Below, piece after piece: positions 1 to 6,071 of a stretch of DNA of 7,797 bases; the stretch's first letter is position 1, and every line of letters begins with the position of its first letter. The notes under the pieces were generated by a model. The model searched no databases, had not been told where the DNA came from, and worked only from the letters and a program-made list of their open reading frames with translations. The translations under genes were made by a program, and so were the position numbers. This stretch comes from Verrucomicrobiota bacterium (lineage in GTDB: Bacteria > Verrucomicrobiota > Verrucomicrobiia > Chthoniobacterales > UBA10450), in the NCBI GenBank assembly GCA_003219225.1, contig QHPZ01000083.1:9750-17546 (forward strand). The letters are read 5' to 3'.

Positions 1-2
1 TG

Positions 3-1295
3 GCGTTCGGCGTTTGGGGCGGACAATTCCTTTCCCATTATCCGGCGATCGAAGCGTGGTTCCGGCACGATGCGACGTGGCTCGCCTTCGCGATCATGGC
101 TTACGGGCTGGCAGCGTCAGTGCTGCCGGTGTGGATGCTGCTGACGCCGCGCGATTATCTGAGCACGTTCTTGAAGCTCGGCACGGTCGCTGCGCTCGCG
201 GTCGCGGTGATCGTGATCCATCCGATGCTGGAAATGCCGGCGCTGACAAAATTCATCGACGGCACAGGCTTGGTATTTGCCGGGCCAGTGTTCCCATTTG
301 TTTGCATCACGATCGCGTGCGGTGCAGTGTCGGGATTTCACTCGCTCATCGCGTCGGGAACGACGCCGAAGATGATCGGGCGCGAGTCCCGGGTCCGCGA
401 CATCGGCTATGGCGCGATGGTGACCGAGATGATGGTGGCGTTGATGGCGATGATCGCCGCGTGTGTGATCCAGCCGGGCGAATATTTCGCCATTAACATG
501 AAAGGTGCGCCGGCGGAAGTTGTCGCGAACGTTTCCGCCGCCGGTTTTCCGGTGACGGAAAATGACATGTCGATCCTGGCGCAGAATCTGGGCGCGAAAA
601 CGATGTTCAATCGCGCCGGCGGTGCGCCCACGTTCGCTGTCGGGATGGCGCACATGTTCGCGCGAATCTCGGCGGGGCCGACCGCGCTCGCGCTCTGGTA
701 TCACTTTGCCATCATGTTCGAGGCGCTGTTTATTTTGACGACGCTCGATGCCGGGACGCGTGTGGGGCGATTCCTATTACAGGACTTGTTAGGCAACGTG
801 TGGCGACCGCTTGGGAATACGCGTTCGTGGACGATGAATTTTTTCACGAGCCTCCTGCTGGTCGCGGCGTGGGGCTGGTTTTTGTATCAGGGGGTAATAG
901 ATCCGCTCGGTGGGATCAACACGCTCTGGCCATTATTCGGCTTGGCCAACCAATTGCTCTCCGTGATCGCGCTTTGTTTGTGCACGACCATCCTGATCAA
1001 GATGCAAAAGACGCGATACCTGTTTATCACGCTCGTGCCGCTGACGTTCATGTGCGCCGTCACTTTCTCGGCCGGGTACCTCAAGATTTTTTCCCCTGAT
1101 CCGAAGCTAGGTTTCCTGAGTGGCGCGCAATCGCTCGTCGATGAAGGGGCGAAGATTATCGATCCAGCAAAAGCCGCCGAGCTCGTCCGCCAAGCCGGTG
1201 TCTGGCGCTTCGATGCGCTCGTCGCCGCGTTTTTTCTTCTCCTCGTTTTGCTCATCGTGCTCGGCTCCAACTCATTCGCGGAACCAAGCCGGTGA
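3..1295 (+). CDS. cstA: Carbon starvation protein CstA family permease, 5'-truncated by window edge
   Basis: The frame is open from the first bases of the window, so the N-terminal part lies outside; about 430 residues are present. CstA proteins are polytopic inner-membrane transporters linked to peptide and pyruvate uptake when carbon is scarce. Family hallmarks are clear: CGAVSGFHSLIASGTTPKMI (about 318-377), the segment YHFAIMFEALFILTTLDAGTR (about 700-760) and GINTLWPLFGLANQLLS (about 913-963). Each lies in or beside hydrophobic stretches typical of membrane helices, and a last hydrophobic helix lies around 1213-1266. The encoded C-terminus, ending NSFAEPSR, looks cut short. Restoring one base near 1285 would give EPKPVILRESEFVPVGE and run to a stop at 1349-1351, which is more like the charged tail after the last helix in this family. 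Family identity is secure. Whether the stop at 1293 is the native one is uncertain. Confidence 0.93.
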   Translation, partial: AFGVWGGQFLSHYPAIEAWFRHDATWLAFAIMAYGLAASVLPVWMLLTPRDYLSTFLKLGTVAALAVAVIVIHPMLEMPALTKFIDGTGLVFAGPVFPFVCITIACGAVSGFHSLIASGTTPKMIGRESRVRDIGYGAMVTEMMVALMAMIAACVIQPGEYFAINMKGAPAEVVANVSAAGFPVTENDMSILAQNLGAKTMFNRAGGAPTFAVGMAHMFARISAGPTALALWYHFAIMFEALFILTTLDAGTRVGRFLLQDLLGNVWRPLGNTRSWTMNFFTSLLLVAAWGWFLYQGVIDPLGGINTLWPLFGLANQLLSVIALCLCTTILIKMQKTRYLFITLVPLTFMCAVTFSAGYLKIFSPDPKLGFLSGAQSLVDEGAKIIDPAKAAELVRQAGVWRFDALVAAFFLLLVLLIVLGSNSFAEPSR

Positions 1296-1359
1296 TCTTA
1301 CGCGAGAGCGAGTTCGTACCGGTCGGCGAGACGCAGCTGGAGAACGTTTGACCGGAAGT

Positions 1360-1413
1360 CTGTAGGGGAAGCGGACCGCTTCCCCCACGGGAGGCTGTCA
1401 GCCTCCCCTACAG
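1360..1413. repeat. Compound palindromic element: outer stem enclosing two hairpins
   Basis: An outer stem pairs CTGTAGGGG (1360-1368) with CCCCTACAG (1405-1413). Inside it are two perfect palindromic arms: GGGGAAGCGG (1365-1374) with CCGCTTCCCC (1376-1385), and GGGAGGCTG (1389-1397) with CAGCCTCCC (1399-1407). The arms share a few bases with the outer stem, so alternative folds compete. It lies between the convergent ends of the cstA-like gene and the small minus-strand gene, a usual place for REP-like elements or bidirectional transcription stops. There is no T-run, so classic intrinsic termination is not shown. The pairing is directly visible; the role is inferred. Confidence 0.8.
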
Positions 1414-1426
1414 CTGCATCGGCTGA

Positions 1427-1687
1427 TTAGGTTGCGCTTGTATCGACGGAGCGAGCGCGTAAATCTTGAACGATCTGCCTCATGACCTGGAGGCCAGCCT
1501 CGCTGCAATAGCTGTGAGGATCTGACGGCGGAAATTCATCTCGGATTGAGACACACTTCTGCCGAACCGCCTCCAGCTCGGGATCGTCTAGTCGGATCGA
1601 GATGAAACCGTCCCAATCCCACTGACTGCCTTTGCCGTTAACAAAGCCCTCAATTGTGTTTGCGACTTCCTTAGGTGTCCTCTTCAT
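1427..1687 (-). CDS. Small conserved-looking hypothetical protein with WDWDGF motif
   Basis: I cannot name this 86-residue protein. It is soluble, with no signal peptide or membrane helix. It opens with a charged segment (MKRTPKEVANTIEGFVNG). Next come an aromatic-acidic motif WDWDGFISIRLDDPELEAVR (about residues 23-42), then FPPSDPHSYCSEAGLQVMRQ and a basic helical tail. The WDWD-F-S-DPELEA pattern resembles short hypothetical proteins seen in many soil bacteria, which supports a real gene over a chance frame. It converges on the cstA-like gene with the compound palindrome between them. The ATG start has no visible Shine-Dalgarno. A perfect 8-bp inverted repeat sits 15-37 bases upstream and may be an operator. 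No function is proposed. Confidence 0.72.
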   Translation of the reverse strand: MKRTPKEVANTIEGFVNGKGSQWDWDGFISIRLDDPELEAVRQKCVSIRDEFPPSDPHSYCSEAGLQVMRQIVQDLRARSVDTSAT

Positions 1688-1701
1688 GCGATCTAACGAG
1701 A

Positions 1702-1724
1702 ATTAGACCTAATTTCGGTCTAAT
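1702..1724. repeat. Perfect 8-bp inverted repeat upstream of the 86-residue gene
   Basis: ATTAGACC (1702-1709) and GGTCTAAT (1717-1724) are exact reverse complements separated by 7 bases. The repeat begins 15 bases upstream of the ATG of the minus-strand gene ending at 1687 and is more AT-rich than its surroundings. It could be a repressor operator, or a hairpin after the preceding small gene if that gene really ends at 1731. No run of T follows on either strand, so an intrinsic terminator is unlikely. Confidence 0.6.
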
Positions 1725-1966
1725 CCCGACTCATTTTCCGTGTAACGGGACAAATGCGTGGTCGAAGACGTAGTCGGCGACTTGCTGGCCCTGGGCACCT
1801 GGTTCCAGCGATGTACGGCATCCACTGGACGACCCGTAGCCGCCAGTTTGCTTACATCGCGACGCTGAAAGCGCGATCCGTAGGCTTTGTGAAAGTCAGT
1901 CGGTTGTGGCTGGGCAAGGACCGGAAAGCTAAAGCCGACAGCGAAAAGGAAGGTCAAGAATTTCAT
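1709..1966 (-). CDS. Small secreted protein of unknown function, probably frameshifted near 1794
   Basis: The ATG at 1966 opens a clear Sec-type signal peptide (MKFLTFLFAVGFSFPVLA, likely cut before Q19). The predicted mature part, starting QPQPTDFHKAYGSRF, has no family I recognise. As read, the frame gives 85 residues and stops at 1709, inside the inverted repeat. After WNQVP it turns into low-complexity Ser/Thr/Arg sequence. From that point another frame reads QGQQVADYVFDHAFVPLHGK and stops at 1731, with strong third-position GC, so a base appears to be missing from the CCC at 1793-1795 (as read on the minus strand). The start has only a weak ribosome site. It lies 105 bases past the compound element that follows the pilus operon. 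It may be a decayed gene or an assembly indel. Confidence 0.45.
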   Translation of the reverse strand: MKFLTFLFAVGFSFPVLAQPQPTDFHKAYGSRFQRRDVSKLAATGRPVDAVHRWNQVPRASKSPTTSSTTHLSRYTENESGLDRN

Positions 1967-2071
1967 ACGCTTGCTGGCGGATGCGAACGAGTTTGTTAGC
2001 GGGGCCCTTGCGCGAACAGCGCGCAGATTGGTTGTTTTGAGCGGAAAAAGTAATTCGATAAATCGCTGCGT

Positions 2072-2133
2072 CTTGGAGGACGAGCTGTCTGCCGTCCAAA
2101 GCAGTGGGACGTGACCGAGCAGTCCCTCCAAAG
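2072..2133. repeat. Second compound palindromic element after the pilus operon
   Basis: An outer stem pairs CTTGGAGG (2072-2079) with CCTCCAAAG (2125-2133), with one bulged base. Two inner hairpins are GGACG (2078-2082) with CGTCC (2093-2097), and GGGAC (2106-2110) with GTCCC (2122-2126). The layout matches the element at 1360-1413, one outer stem around two arms, but the sequence differs. It abuts the stop codon of the pilP-like gene (2134-2136), so it would form in the 3' end of the pilus mRNA. There it could halt transcription or protect against exonucleases. The role is inferred. Confidence 0.65.
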
Positions 2134-2538
2134 TTATTTCCGGCGGAGGGGAACGAGAATCTCGCCGTCGGAACAAGTGAGGATGACGCGGCCGTCTTCG
2201 ATAGCTTTGACTCTGAGCTGATAAGTTTGCGTGCCCGAGCGGAGGCTGAACTGCTGGCCTTCCTGCATGGCCTTGCCGTTGATGATCGCGAAACGCGTGC
2301 CCTGATCGAGCGTGATGGAAGTGAGCAGGAACGCGCTTAGCGGCACATCGAAGGCGCGGCCAGTCATGTTGGTCAATTGCGCGGCCGGCTTGAAGCCGAT
2401 CGGCCAAAACGGATTGCGCCCGCCGCTGTCCATTTGGAAAGAGGATTTGCTTTTGATGTCGACCGAAGGGTGTTCGTCGGCGTAGGCGCTGCCGCAAACA
2501 AGCAAGCTCAAAACCAAAGAGGCGACGGCTGTTTTCAT
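2134..2538 (-). CDS. PilP-like periplasmic pilus assembly protein
   Basis: The gene encodes 134 residues, last in the PilM-N-O-P-like operon. In type IV pilus systems PilP links the PilN/PilO membrane complex to the secretin. A signal peptide is clear (MKTAVASLVLSLLVCGSAYA, cleavage likely after AYA at residue 20). Cys15 is preceded by LLV, which is not a good lipobox, so unlike classic PilP this may not be a lipoprotein. The mature part has a GGRNPFWPIGF motif (about 39-49) and a compact beta-rich region (FAIINGKAMQEGQQF, TYQLRVKAIEDGRVIL), ending EILVPLRRK, as expected for the PilP/GspC-type periplasmic fold. The start overlaps the pilO stop in an ATGA, implying translational coupling. The assignment rests on position and fold-like pattern; sequence similarity to classical PilP is probably low. 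Confidence 0.7.
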   Translation of the reverse strand: MKTAVASLVLSLLVCGSAYADEHPSVDIKSKSSFQMDSGGRNPFWPIGFKPAAQLTNMTGRAFDVPLSAFLLTSITLDQGTRFAIINGKAMQEGQQFSLRSGTQTYQLRVKAIEDGRVILTCSDGEILVPLRRK

Positions 2539-3095
2539 TTCTTCTCGATGAGATTGGCGGCGGCGAGCTCGACGTGCTGGAACTGCGGCGCATCAGGCGA
2601 GGCGTGAATGCTCATTCGCGTGACGCAAAGAAGCGGTTCGCTGTTTTCCAGATCGGCGATGGCCCGGCCGAGCGTGCCGTAATCAGCCTGCGGCAAATCG
2701 ATGATCCAGTTGTAGCGCAGCCAGCCGGAAAGCTCCTCCGGCTTGAGCGCGGTGTTGCCTTCGAGACGGGCGACGGCCTTATCGATCTGCTCATTGGCAA
2801 AGAACGCTTTCATGCGCGGCGGGAACCACGCGATGGGCGCGCCTTCGGCGTTGACGGCTCTGAGCGCGCCGAAACGCGTAGTCGCAGCCTTTGCGTTTTG
2901 CTCGAGTTTAGCCGCCTTGGCCATTTCCTCCTTGGAATTGTCGAGTTTGCGTTGGCGATCGTTGATCTTGGCCAGAGCAACGTCGCGGCTGCGGTTGAGT
3001 GGGCCGAGAAAGAAAGTGAAATAAACGTAAAGGAGAAACACGAACCCGACGGTGCTGAGTCCGAGCTTTTTGAGCTGATCTTTAGTCAGTTTCAT
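2535..3095 (-). CDS. pilO: PilO-like inner-membrane pilus assembly protein
   Basis: This 186-residue bitopic protein has a short basic cytoplasmic start (MKLTKDQLKKLG) and one transmembrane helix (about 11-32, STVGFVFLLYVYFTFFLG). A charged coiled coil follows (about 35-75), then a C-terminal alpha/beta domain (about 120-180: YNWIIDLPQADYGTLGRA, then LENSEPLLCVTRMSIHA). This is the PilO plan: a dimerising periplasmic protein that pairs with PilN to form the alignment complex joining PilM to the outer-membrane secretin. It overlaps the pilN stop by four bases (ATGA) at its start and the pilP-like start by four at its end. The family call is by architecture and order; the PilO/GspM distinction cannot be made from one protein. 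Confidence 0.82.
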   Translation of the reverse strand: MKLTKDQLKKLGLSTVGFVFLLYVYFTFFLGPLNRSRDVALAKINDRQRKLDNSKEEMAKAAKLEQNAKAATTRFGALRAVNAEGAPIAWFPPRMKAFFANEQIDKAVARLEGNTALKPEELSGWLRYNWIIDLPQADYGTLGRAIADLENSEPLLCVTRMSIHASPDAPQFQHVELAAANLIEKK

Positions 3096-3754
3096 GTATC
3101 GCTTCGCTTCTTCTGTCGCGTCGGCGTTGTGGCGGGCGTAGGCTTTTGAGCAGGGGCGGGGTTGAAGTTGATGGCGAGGGTGTAGCGCGCCGTCGGCATG
3201 TGGGTGCCGCCGAGCGTGGCCATCGTGTCGAGGTCCTCGAGCGACTTAAACTCGACCTTAACCTCGCTGTAGCTCTGGCCCAGCTGCTCCAGTAGCAGTT
3301 GGCGCAAGTCTTCGGCTGCAGCGCGCGGTTCGCGGCCGGCCGCGATGCCCTCCAACGTGACGCTCACGCCTTTCTTTTCTTCGAAGACCGAGCCTTCGAA
3401 GCTGGTCAGTTGCGCGTTCGGCGCGACGCAGCGGGCGACTTTTTGCAGAAACGGCGCCCAGAAAAATCGGCCGTCGATGTAATCGTCAAGTGTGCGCGTT
3501 GTTTTGACGATGCCCTGGAGCTCGCTGACGCGTTTTTGCGCGGTTGTCACTTTCGGGTCGATCTTGGCCCAGTTTCGCTCAATCGCGTTGAGGCGGCTTT
3601 TAATTTCGAGCGTGCGATAAGCGTTCCACGAGTAATAGAGAAACATGACTGTGCCGCAGCCGATCAGCACGAGCATGCCGATCTTGAGCGGATCGCGCTG
3701 GCGCTGCCGCTGTTCCAGGATTTGCTCGTGGAGAAGATTGAGGTGAAGGGCCAT
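3092..3754 (-). CDS. pilN: PilN-like inner-membrane pilus assembly protein
   Basis: The protein has 220 residues. A short cytoplasmic N-terminus carries the LHLNLLHEQ motif (residues 3-11), equivalent to the INLLP-type segment by which PilN docks into PilM. One transmembrane helix follows (about 25-46), then a coiled coil with repeated Glu/Lys/Leu spacing. The periplasmic PilN domain comes next (about 98-195, including FFWAPFLQKVARCVAPNAQL and SVTLEGIAAGREPRA). The end is a Pro/Thr/Lys tail (PAPAQKPTPATTPTRQKK) not usual in the family. The start lies 6 bases after the pilM stop without a clear Shine-Dalgarno, so coupled translation is likely. Its role would be to tie cytoplasmic PilM to the PilO/PilP periplasmic scaffold. 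Confidence 0.85.
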   Translation of the reverse strand: MALHLNLLHEQILEQRQRQRDPLKIGMLVLIGCGTVMFLYYSWNAYRTLEIKSRLNAIERNWAKIDPKVTTAQKRVSELQGIVKTTRTLDDYIDGRFFWAPFLQKVARCVAPNAQLTSFEGSVFEEKKGVSVTLEGIAAGREPRAAAEDLRQLLLEQLGQSYSEVKVEFKSLEDLDTMATLGGTHMPTARYTLAINFNPAPAQKPTPATTPTRQKKRSDT

Positions 3755-3760
3755 CAGTGG

Positions 3761-4828
3761 TTAGCTGCGCAGGTATTCAAAGGCCGCCCCACAGGCGACG
3801 TTTAGCGACACGAATTCGTGCGGCAATGCTTCACGCTTTCCCGACGGCAGGGCGACTTCGCAGGTCTCCAGCGGGTCCCAGATTTCGCAGGGCAAGCCGA
3901 GTTCGTCGCTGAGCGTCTGGAGAATCGTTTCGAACCGGGCGAGACCGCCCGACACAAAAATCCGGAATATGCTTTCTTCTCGCTGGCCTTCAAAGAAGCC
4001 GATGGAATTGCGCACTTCCGTGGCAAGCCGAGAGAGCGACGTGCGACAAACATCGGCCATGCCGGGGTCGCCCTGTTGAATCAGCAACCAGGCCGCCGCT
4101 TCATCCAGTGCTTCCTCGGCCGTGAGCGCGTGGCCAAGTGCTTTGCCACCGTAATCGACGCTGCGAACGAGCACGAGTTCGCCTTTGCTGCCGATCAACA
4201 TCGTGCTCTGCAAGTGCCCAAGGTCGAGAAGGAGAAAGCCTTCGTGATTGAAGATCTCGGGGTAAGCGATTTCAAACGCGTTGAACGAGCACACCGGCGC
4301 GAGCTGGAGAACCTGGCCGGGCAGCCGCACTTTGTTCATGGCGTCGGAGATTTGTTTGACCTTATCGCGCAACAATCCGCCGACGACGTAGCGCGTCTTG
4401 GTCATGCTCTGTACCGCTACGTTGCCCGCCGATTCGCTCGTCGCGGCGCGGCCATTGCTGCCCGCGCGCATCGAGACGGGTGCGACATCGAGCACGAAAT
4501 CTTTGCATTCCTGGTTGAGCACGGCGAGGCCGTTCCAGCGCAGCGCGTTGCGAAGCAGATCAACGGGCGTATCCGGTTGCTCGACGATGCGCAATAGCGC
4601 CGCAGGGTCCGACACGGCTACGGCGCAGGCTTTCGAGCTTCCGAGCTCGCGCAGCAGCGATTTGACATGGTGCGCCAAGTCGTCGGCCGAGCCAAATTCT
4701 TCCGGCACCTGGTGCGAGGCGAAATTGGTCAGGACAAGGCGCGAATCGCCTTTTTGCCGCAGCGACACGCCTTTAAAGACGTGCGTGCCCAAATCCAGGC
4801 CGATGACGGAGTCTGCTCGTTTGCCCAT
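3761..4828 (-). CDS. pilM: PilM-like actin-fold pilus assembly ATPase-like protein
   Basis: The 355-residue cytoplasmic protein has the actin/FtsA-type nucleotide fold typical of PilM. The first phosphate loop is VIGLDLGTHVFKGVSL (about 8-23), the second is LLLDLGHLQSTMLIGS (about 199-214), and the adenosine motif is FVSGGLARFETIL (about 291-303). Length matches the family (about 350). PilM binds the N-terminal tail of PilN and forms the cytoplasmic ring of the pilus alignment complex. It is first in the pilM-N-O-P-like operon. A GGAAG 8 bases before the ATG is a fair ribosome site. The 103 bases between it and the preceding release-factor-like gene show no obvious promoter or terminator. It could belong to a related type II secretion or pseudopilus machine, since no secretin or motor gene is in view. 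Confidence 0.88.
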   Translation of the reverse strand: MGKRADSVIGLDLGTHVFKGVSLRQKGDSRLVLTNFASHQVPEEFGSADDLAHHVKSLLRELGSSKACAVAVSDPAALLRIVEQPDTPVDLLRNALRWNGLAVLNQECKDFVLDVAPVSMRAGSNGRAATSESAGNVAVQSMTKTRYVVGGLLRDKVKQISDAMNKVRLPGQVLQLAPVCSFNAFEIAYPEIFNHEGFLLLDLGHLQSTMLIGSKGELVLVRSVDYGGKALGHALTAEEALDEAAAWLLIQQGDPGMADVCRTSLSRLATEVRNSIGFFEGQREESIFRIFVSGGLARFETILQTLSDELGLPCEIWDPLETCEVALPSGKREALPHEFVSLNVACGAAFEYLRS

Positions 4829-4931
4829 CGCCAGCTTCCATGTAGCGGGAACTGTGCCGACCAGCGTCCGTTTGTCGGCTTGGGCTCGTGATGTGGGCGG
4901 CTGAGGCAGGCCGGCGGAACCGTTTTCGGAC

Positions 4932-5315
4932 CTAATTTTCTACTCGCGCCCGCTGCTTTTTCAGTTCCGCGCGCCGGCGTTTTGATTCGAGAATGCGCCG
5001 TTTAAGTGCCGGTGGGCGGCGCGATTTGCGGCGGCGCTCTTTTTCGTGCGCGGCGATCTGCGCATGGCGCGCCGCGCGCTGTCGATGCTCAATGGCTCGC
5101 AGCAGCCGTTCGCGCGCGAGCTTGCGGTTTTGGCTTTGCGAGCGGGAATCCTGCACCGTCACGGTGATTCCGCTCGGCCGATGCCGCAGTGTAACCGCCG
5201 TGGCGACTTTGTTTATATTTTGTCCGCCGGGGCCACTCGAGCGCGCGAAAAATTCCTCAAGATCGCCCTCACGAATGCCGAGCTGCGCCATGCGCTTGTC
5301 GATCTTCTTTCGCAC
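4932..5315 (-). CDS. Short GGQ release-factor-like protein (ArfB/RF-like ribosome rescue type)
   Basis: This 127-residue protein holds only the peptidyl-hydrolase domain of class I release factors. The catalytic loop SSGPGGQNINKVATAV has GGQ at residues 30-32, followed by VTLRHRPSGITVTVQ and DSRSQSQNRKLA. There is no stop-codon-reading domain. A long, strongly basic helical tail (RRKSRRPPALKRRILESKRR) resembles the C-terminal tail that ArfB/ICT1 proteins insert in the mRNA channel of stalled ribosomes. The strand after the loop (LRHRPSGI) is closer to RF1/RF2 than to E. coli ArfB, so release-factor-like is the safe name. The start is GTG, supported by GGGAG five bases upstream. An internal ATG at residue 9 is the alternative. 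It lies 12 bases after the FMN reductase gene and is likely co-transcribed. Confidence 0.85.
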   Translation of the reverse strand: MRKKIDKRMAQLGIREGDLEEFFARSSGPGGQNINKVATAVTLRHRPSGITVTVQDSRSQSQNRKLARERLLRAIEHRQRAARHAQIAAHEKERRRKSRRPPALKRRILESKRRRAELKKQRARVEN

Positions 5316-5320
5316 GACTA

Positions 5321-5325
5321 CTCCC
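5321..5325 (-). promoter_or_regulatory. Shine-Dalgarno of the release-factor-like gene
   Basis: GGGAG on the minus strand lies 5 bases before the GTG at 5315. It favours that start over the ATG eight codons later, which has no comparable site. Confidence 0.6.
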
Positions 5326-5327
5326 AG

Positions 5328-5903
5328 CTAAACCGGCGCGACGTTCTCGCGGCCATAACGCAGCACGCGCGCCATCCAAATCAGCTCGTTCAAGAATTTA
5401 TCCAGCCGGCGGATCAAGTTTTGATCGAGCAGGTTGCCCTGCTTGTCGAATAACGACCCGATTCTGCCAAAATTGACGTCCTCAAAAATTGTGACCAGCC
5501 CCAGTTCGCGCATGACGGGCAGCAGCTGCTCGATCACCCGGGTGCCGCCGAACGGTCCGGCCGAGACACCGCAAATGCCGACGGCTTTGTGGATGTATTC
5601 CTTCAAATTCATGTCGAGCGCGTGTTTCAGCAGTCCCGGATAACCGTGATTGTATTCCGGCGTGACGACGATCAGTGCGTCGCAACGCTCGATCGTCGCG
5701 GAAAACGCCGCGTCCTTCATCTGCTCGCCGGCATCATCGAGCCGCATCGGCAGAGTGCGCACGTCGATCAGCTCCGTTTCCACGCCCGCGCGCTTTTTCG
5801 TTTGTTCAAAAACAAACCGCGCCGCGTGTTCGCTTTGCCGGCCTTGTCGCGCCGTGCCGAGGATCACCGGGATGAAGAGCGGACGATCTGATTTTGCGGG
5901 CAT
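5328..5903 (-). CDS. NADPH-dependent FMN reductase (flavodoxin-like)
   Basis: The 191-residue soluble protein belongs to the NADPH-dependent FMN reductase (FMN_red, SsuE/ChrR/YieF-like) family. These proteins bind FMN and reduce flavin, quinones, azo dyes or metal oxyanions with NAD(P)H. The FMN phosphate loop reads GTARQGRQS (residues 16-24), and the family signature PEYNHGYPG is at 82-90. A second flavin-side loop is GVSAGPFGGTRVIEQLLP, in the middle of the chain. The frame is open further upstream, but that part is the antisense reading of the tRNA and its spacer, so the ATG at 5903 (MPAKSDRPLF) is chosen. No strong Shine-Dalgarno precedes it; a GGAAGGGAGAGG purine run lies too far off, about 26-35 bases upstream. 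It is flanked by the tRNA-Leu (70 bases upstream) and the release-factor-like gene. The substrate cannot be told. Confidence 0.9.
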   Translation of the reverse strand: MPAKSDRPLFIPVILGTARQGRQSEHAARFVFEQTKKRAGVETELIDVRTLPMRLDDAGEQMKDAAFSATIERCDALIVVTPEYNHGYPGLLKHALDMNLKEYIHKAVGICGVSAGPFGGTRVIEQLLPVMRELGLVTIFEDVNFGRIGSLFDKQGNLLDQNLIRRLDKFLNELIWMARVLRYGRENVAPV

Positions 5904-5927
5904 GTCGACGTGATCAGATGTCGATCT

Positions 5928-5969
5928 TCGCCTCTCCCTTCCGCTTTCCGCAATCCGAAATCGGCAATC
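5928..5969 (-). repeat. Degenerate period-7 tandem repeat in the tRNA to reductase spacer
   Basis: On the minus strand the units read GATTGCC (5969-5963), GATTTCG (5962-5956), GATTGCG (5955-5949), GAAAGCG (5948-5942), GAAGGGA (5941-5935) and GAGGCGA (5934-5928). Every unit starts with GA; the first three are close copies and the last three drift. This fills most of the gap between the tRNA 3' end and the reductase start, so it would be in the 5' leader if the two are co-transcribed. Confidence 0.55.
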
Positions 5970-5973
5970 GAAG

Positions 5974-6059
5974 TGCCGATGGCCGGATTCGAACCGGCAC
6001 GGGCCTGTTCGGCCCAACGGATTTTAAGTCCGTTGCGTCTGCCATTTCGCCACATCGGC
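5974..6059 (-). tRNA. tRNA-Leu (UAA anticodon)
   Basis: The acceptor stem pairs GCCGATG (6059-6053) with CATCGGC (5981-5975), followed by discriminator A (5974). The anticodon arm is ACGGA-CTTAAAA-TCCGT, giving anticodon UAA at 6026-6024. A long class II variable arm pairs GGGCC with GGCCC. The T arm is GCCGG-TTCGAAT-CCGGC. The D-arm region carries the usual GCGAAATGGC-AGACGC pattern of Leu tRNAs. No CCA is encoded, so it must be added after transcription. Length is 86 bases. It is transcribed away from the patatin gene and toward the FMN reductase. Confidence 0.95.
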
Positions 6060-6071
6060 GGATTGCCGCGT

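Noticed and set aside
2009..2025. TGCGCG/CGCGCA hairpin as a terminator
   Set aside because: The 6-bp stem with a 5-base loop is real, but no gene ends just before it on the plus strand, and on the minus strand no T-run follows.
1709..2593. Single 294-codon minus-strand frame
   Set aside because: Its first half is an Arg/Ser-rich out-of-frame reading of the pilP-like gene. Only the last 85 codons, from the ATG at 1966 with a signal peptide, look real.
3818..4597. 259-codon plus-strand frame opposite pilM
   Set aside because: Antisense shadow in GC-rich coding DNA. It has no domain pattern, while pilM on the other strand has clear actin-fold motifs.
5904..6017. N-terminal extension of the FMN reductase up to 6017
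   Set aside because: The extra 38 codons read through the tRNA-Leu and the heptamer spacer; the family fold starts right after the ATG at 5903.
5974..6059. tRNA-Leu as an integration site for an island carrying the patatin gene
   Set aside because: No integrase is in the window and I found no direct repeat of the tRNA 3' end on either side.
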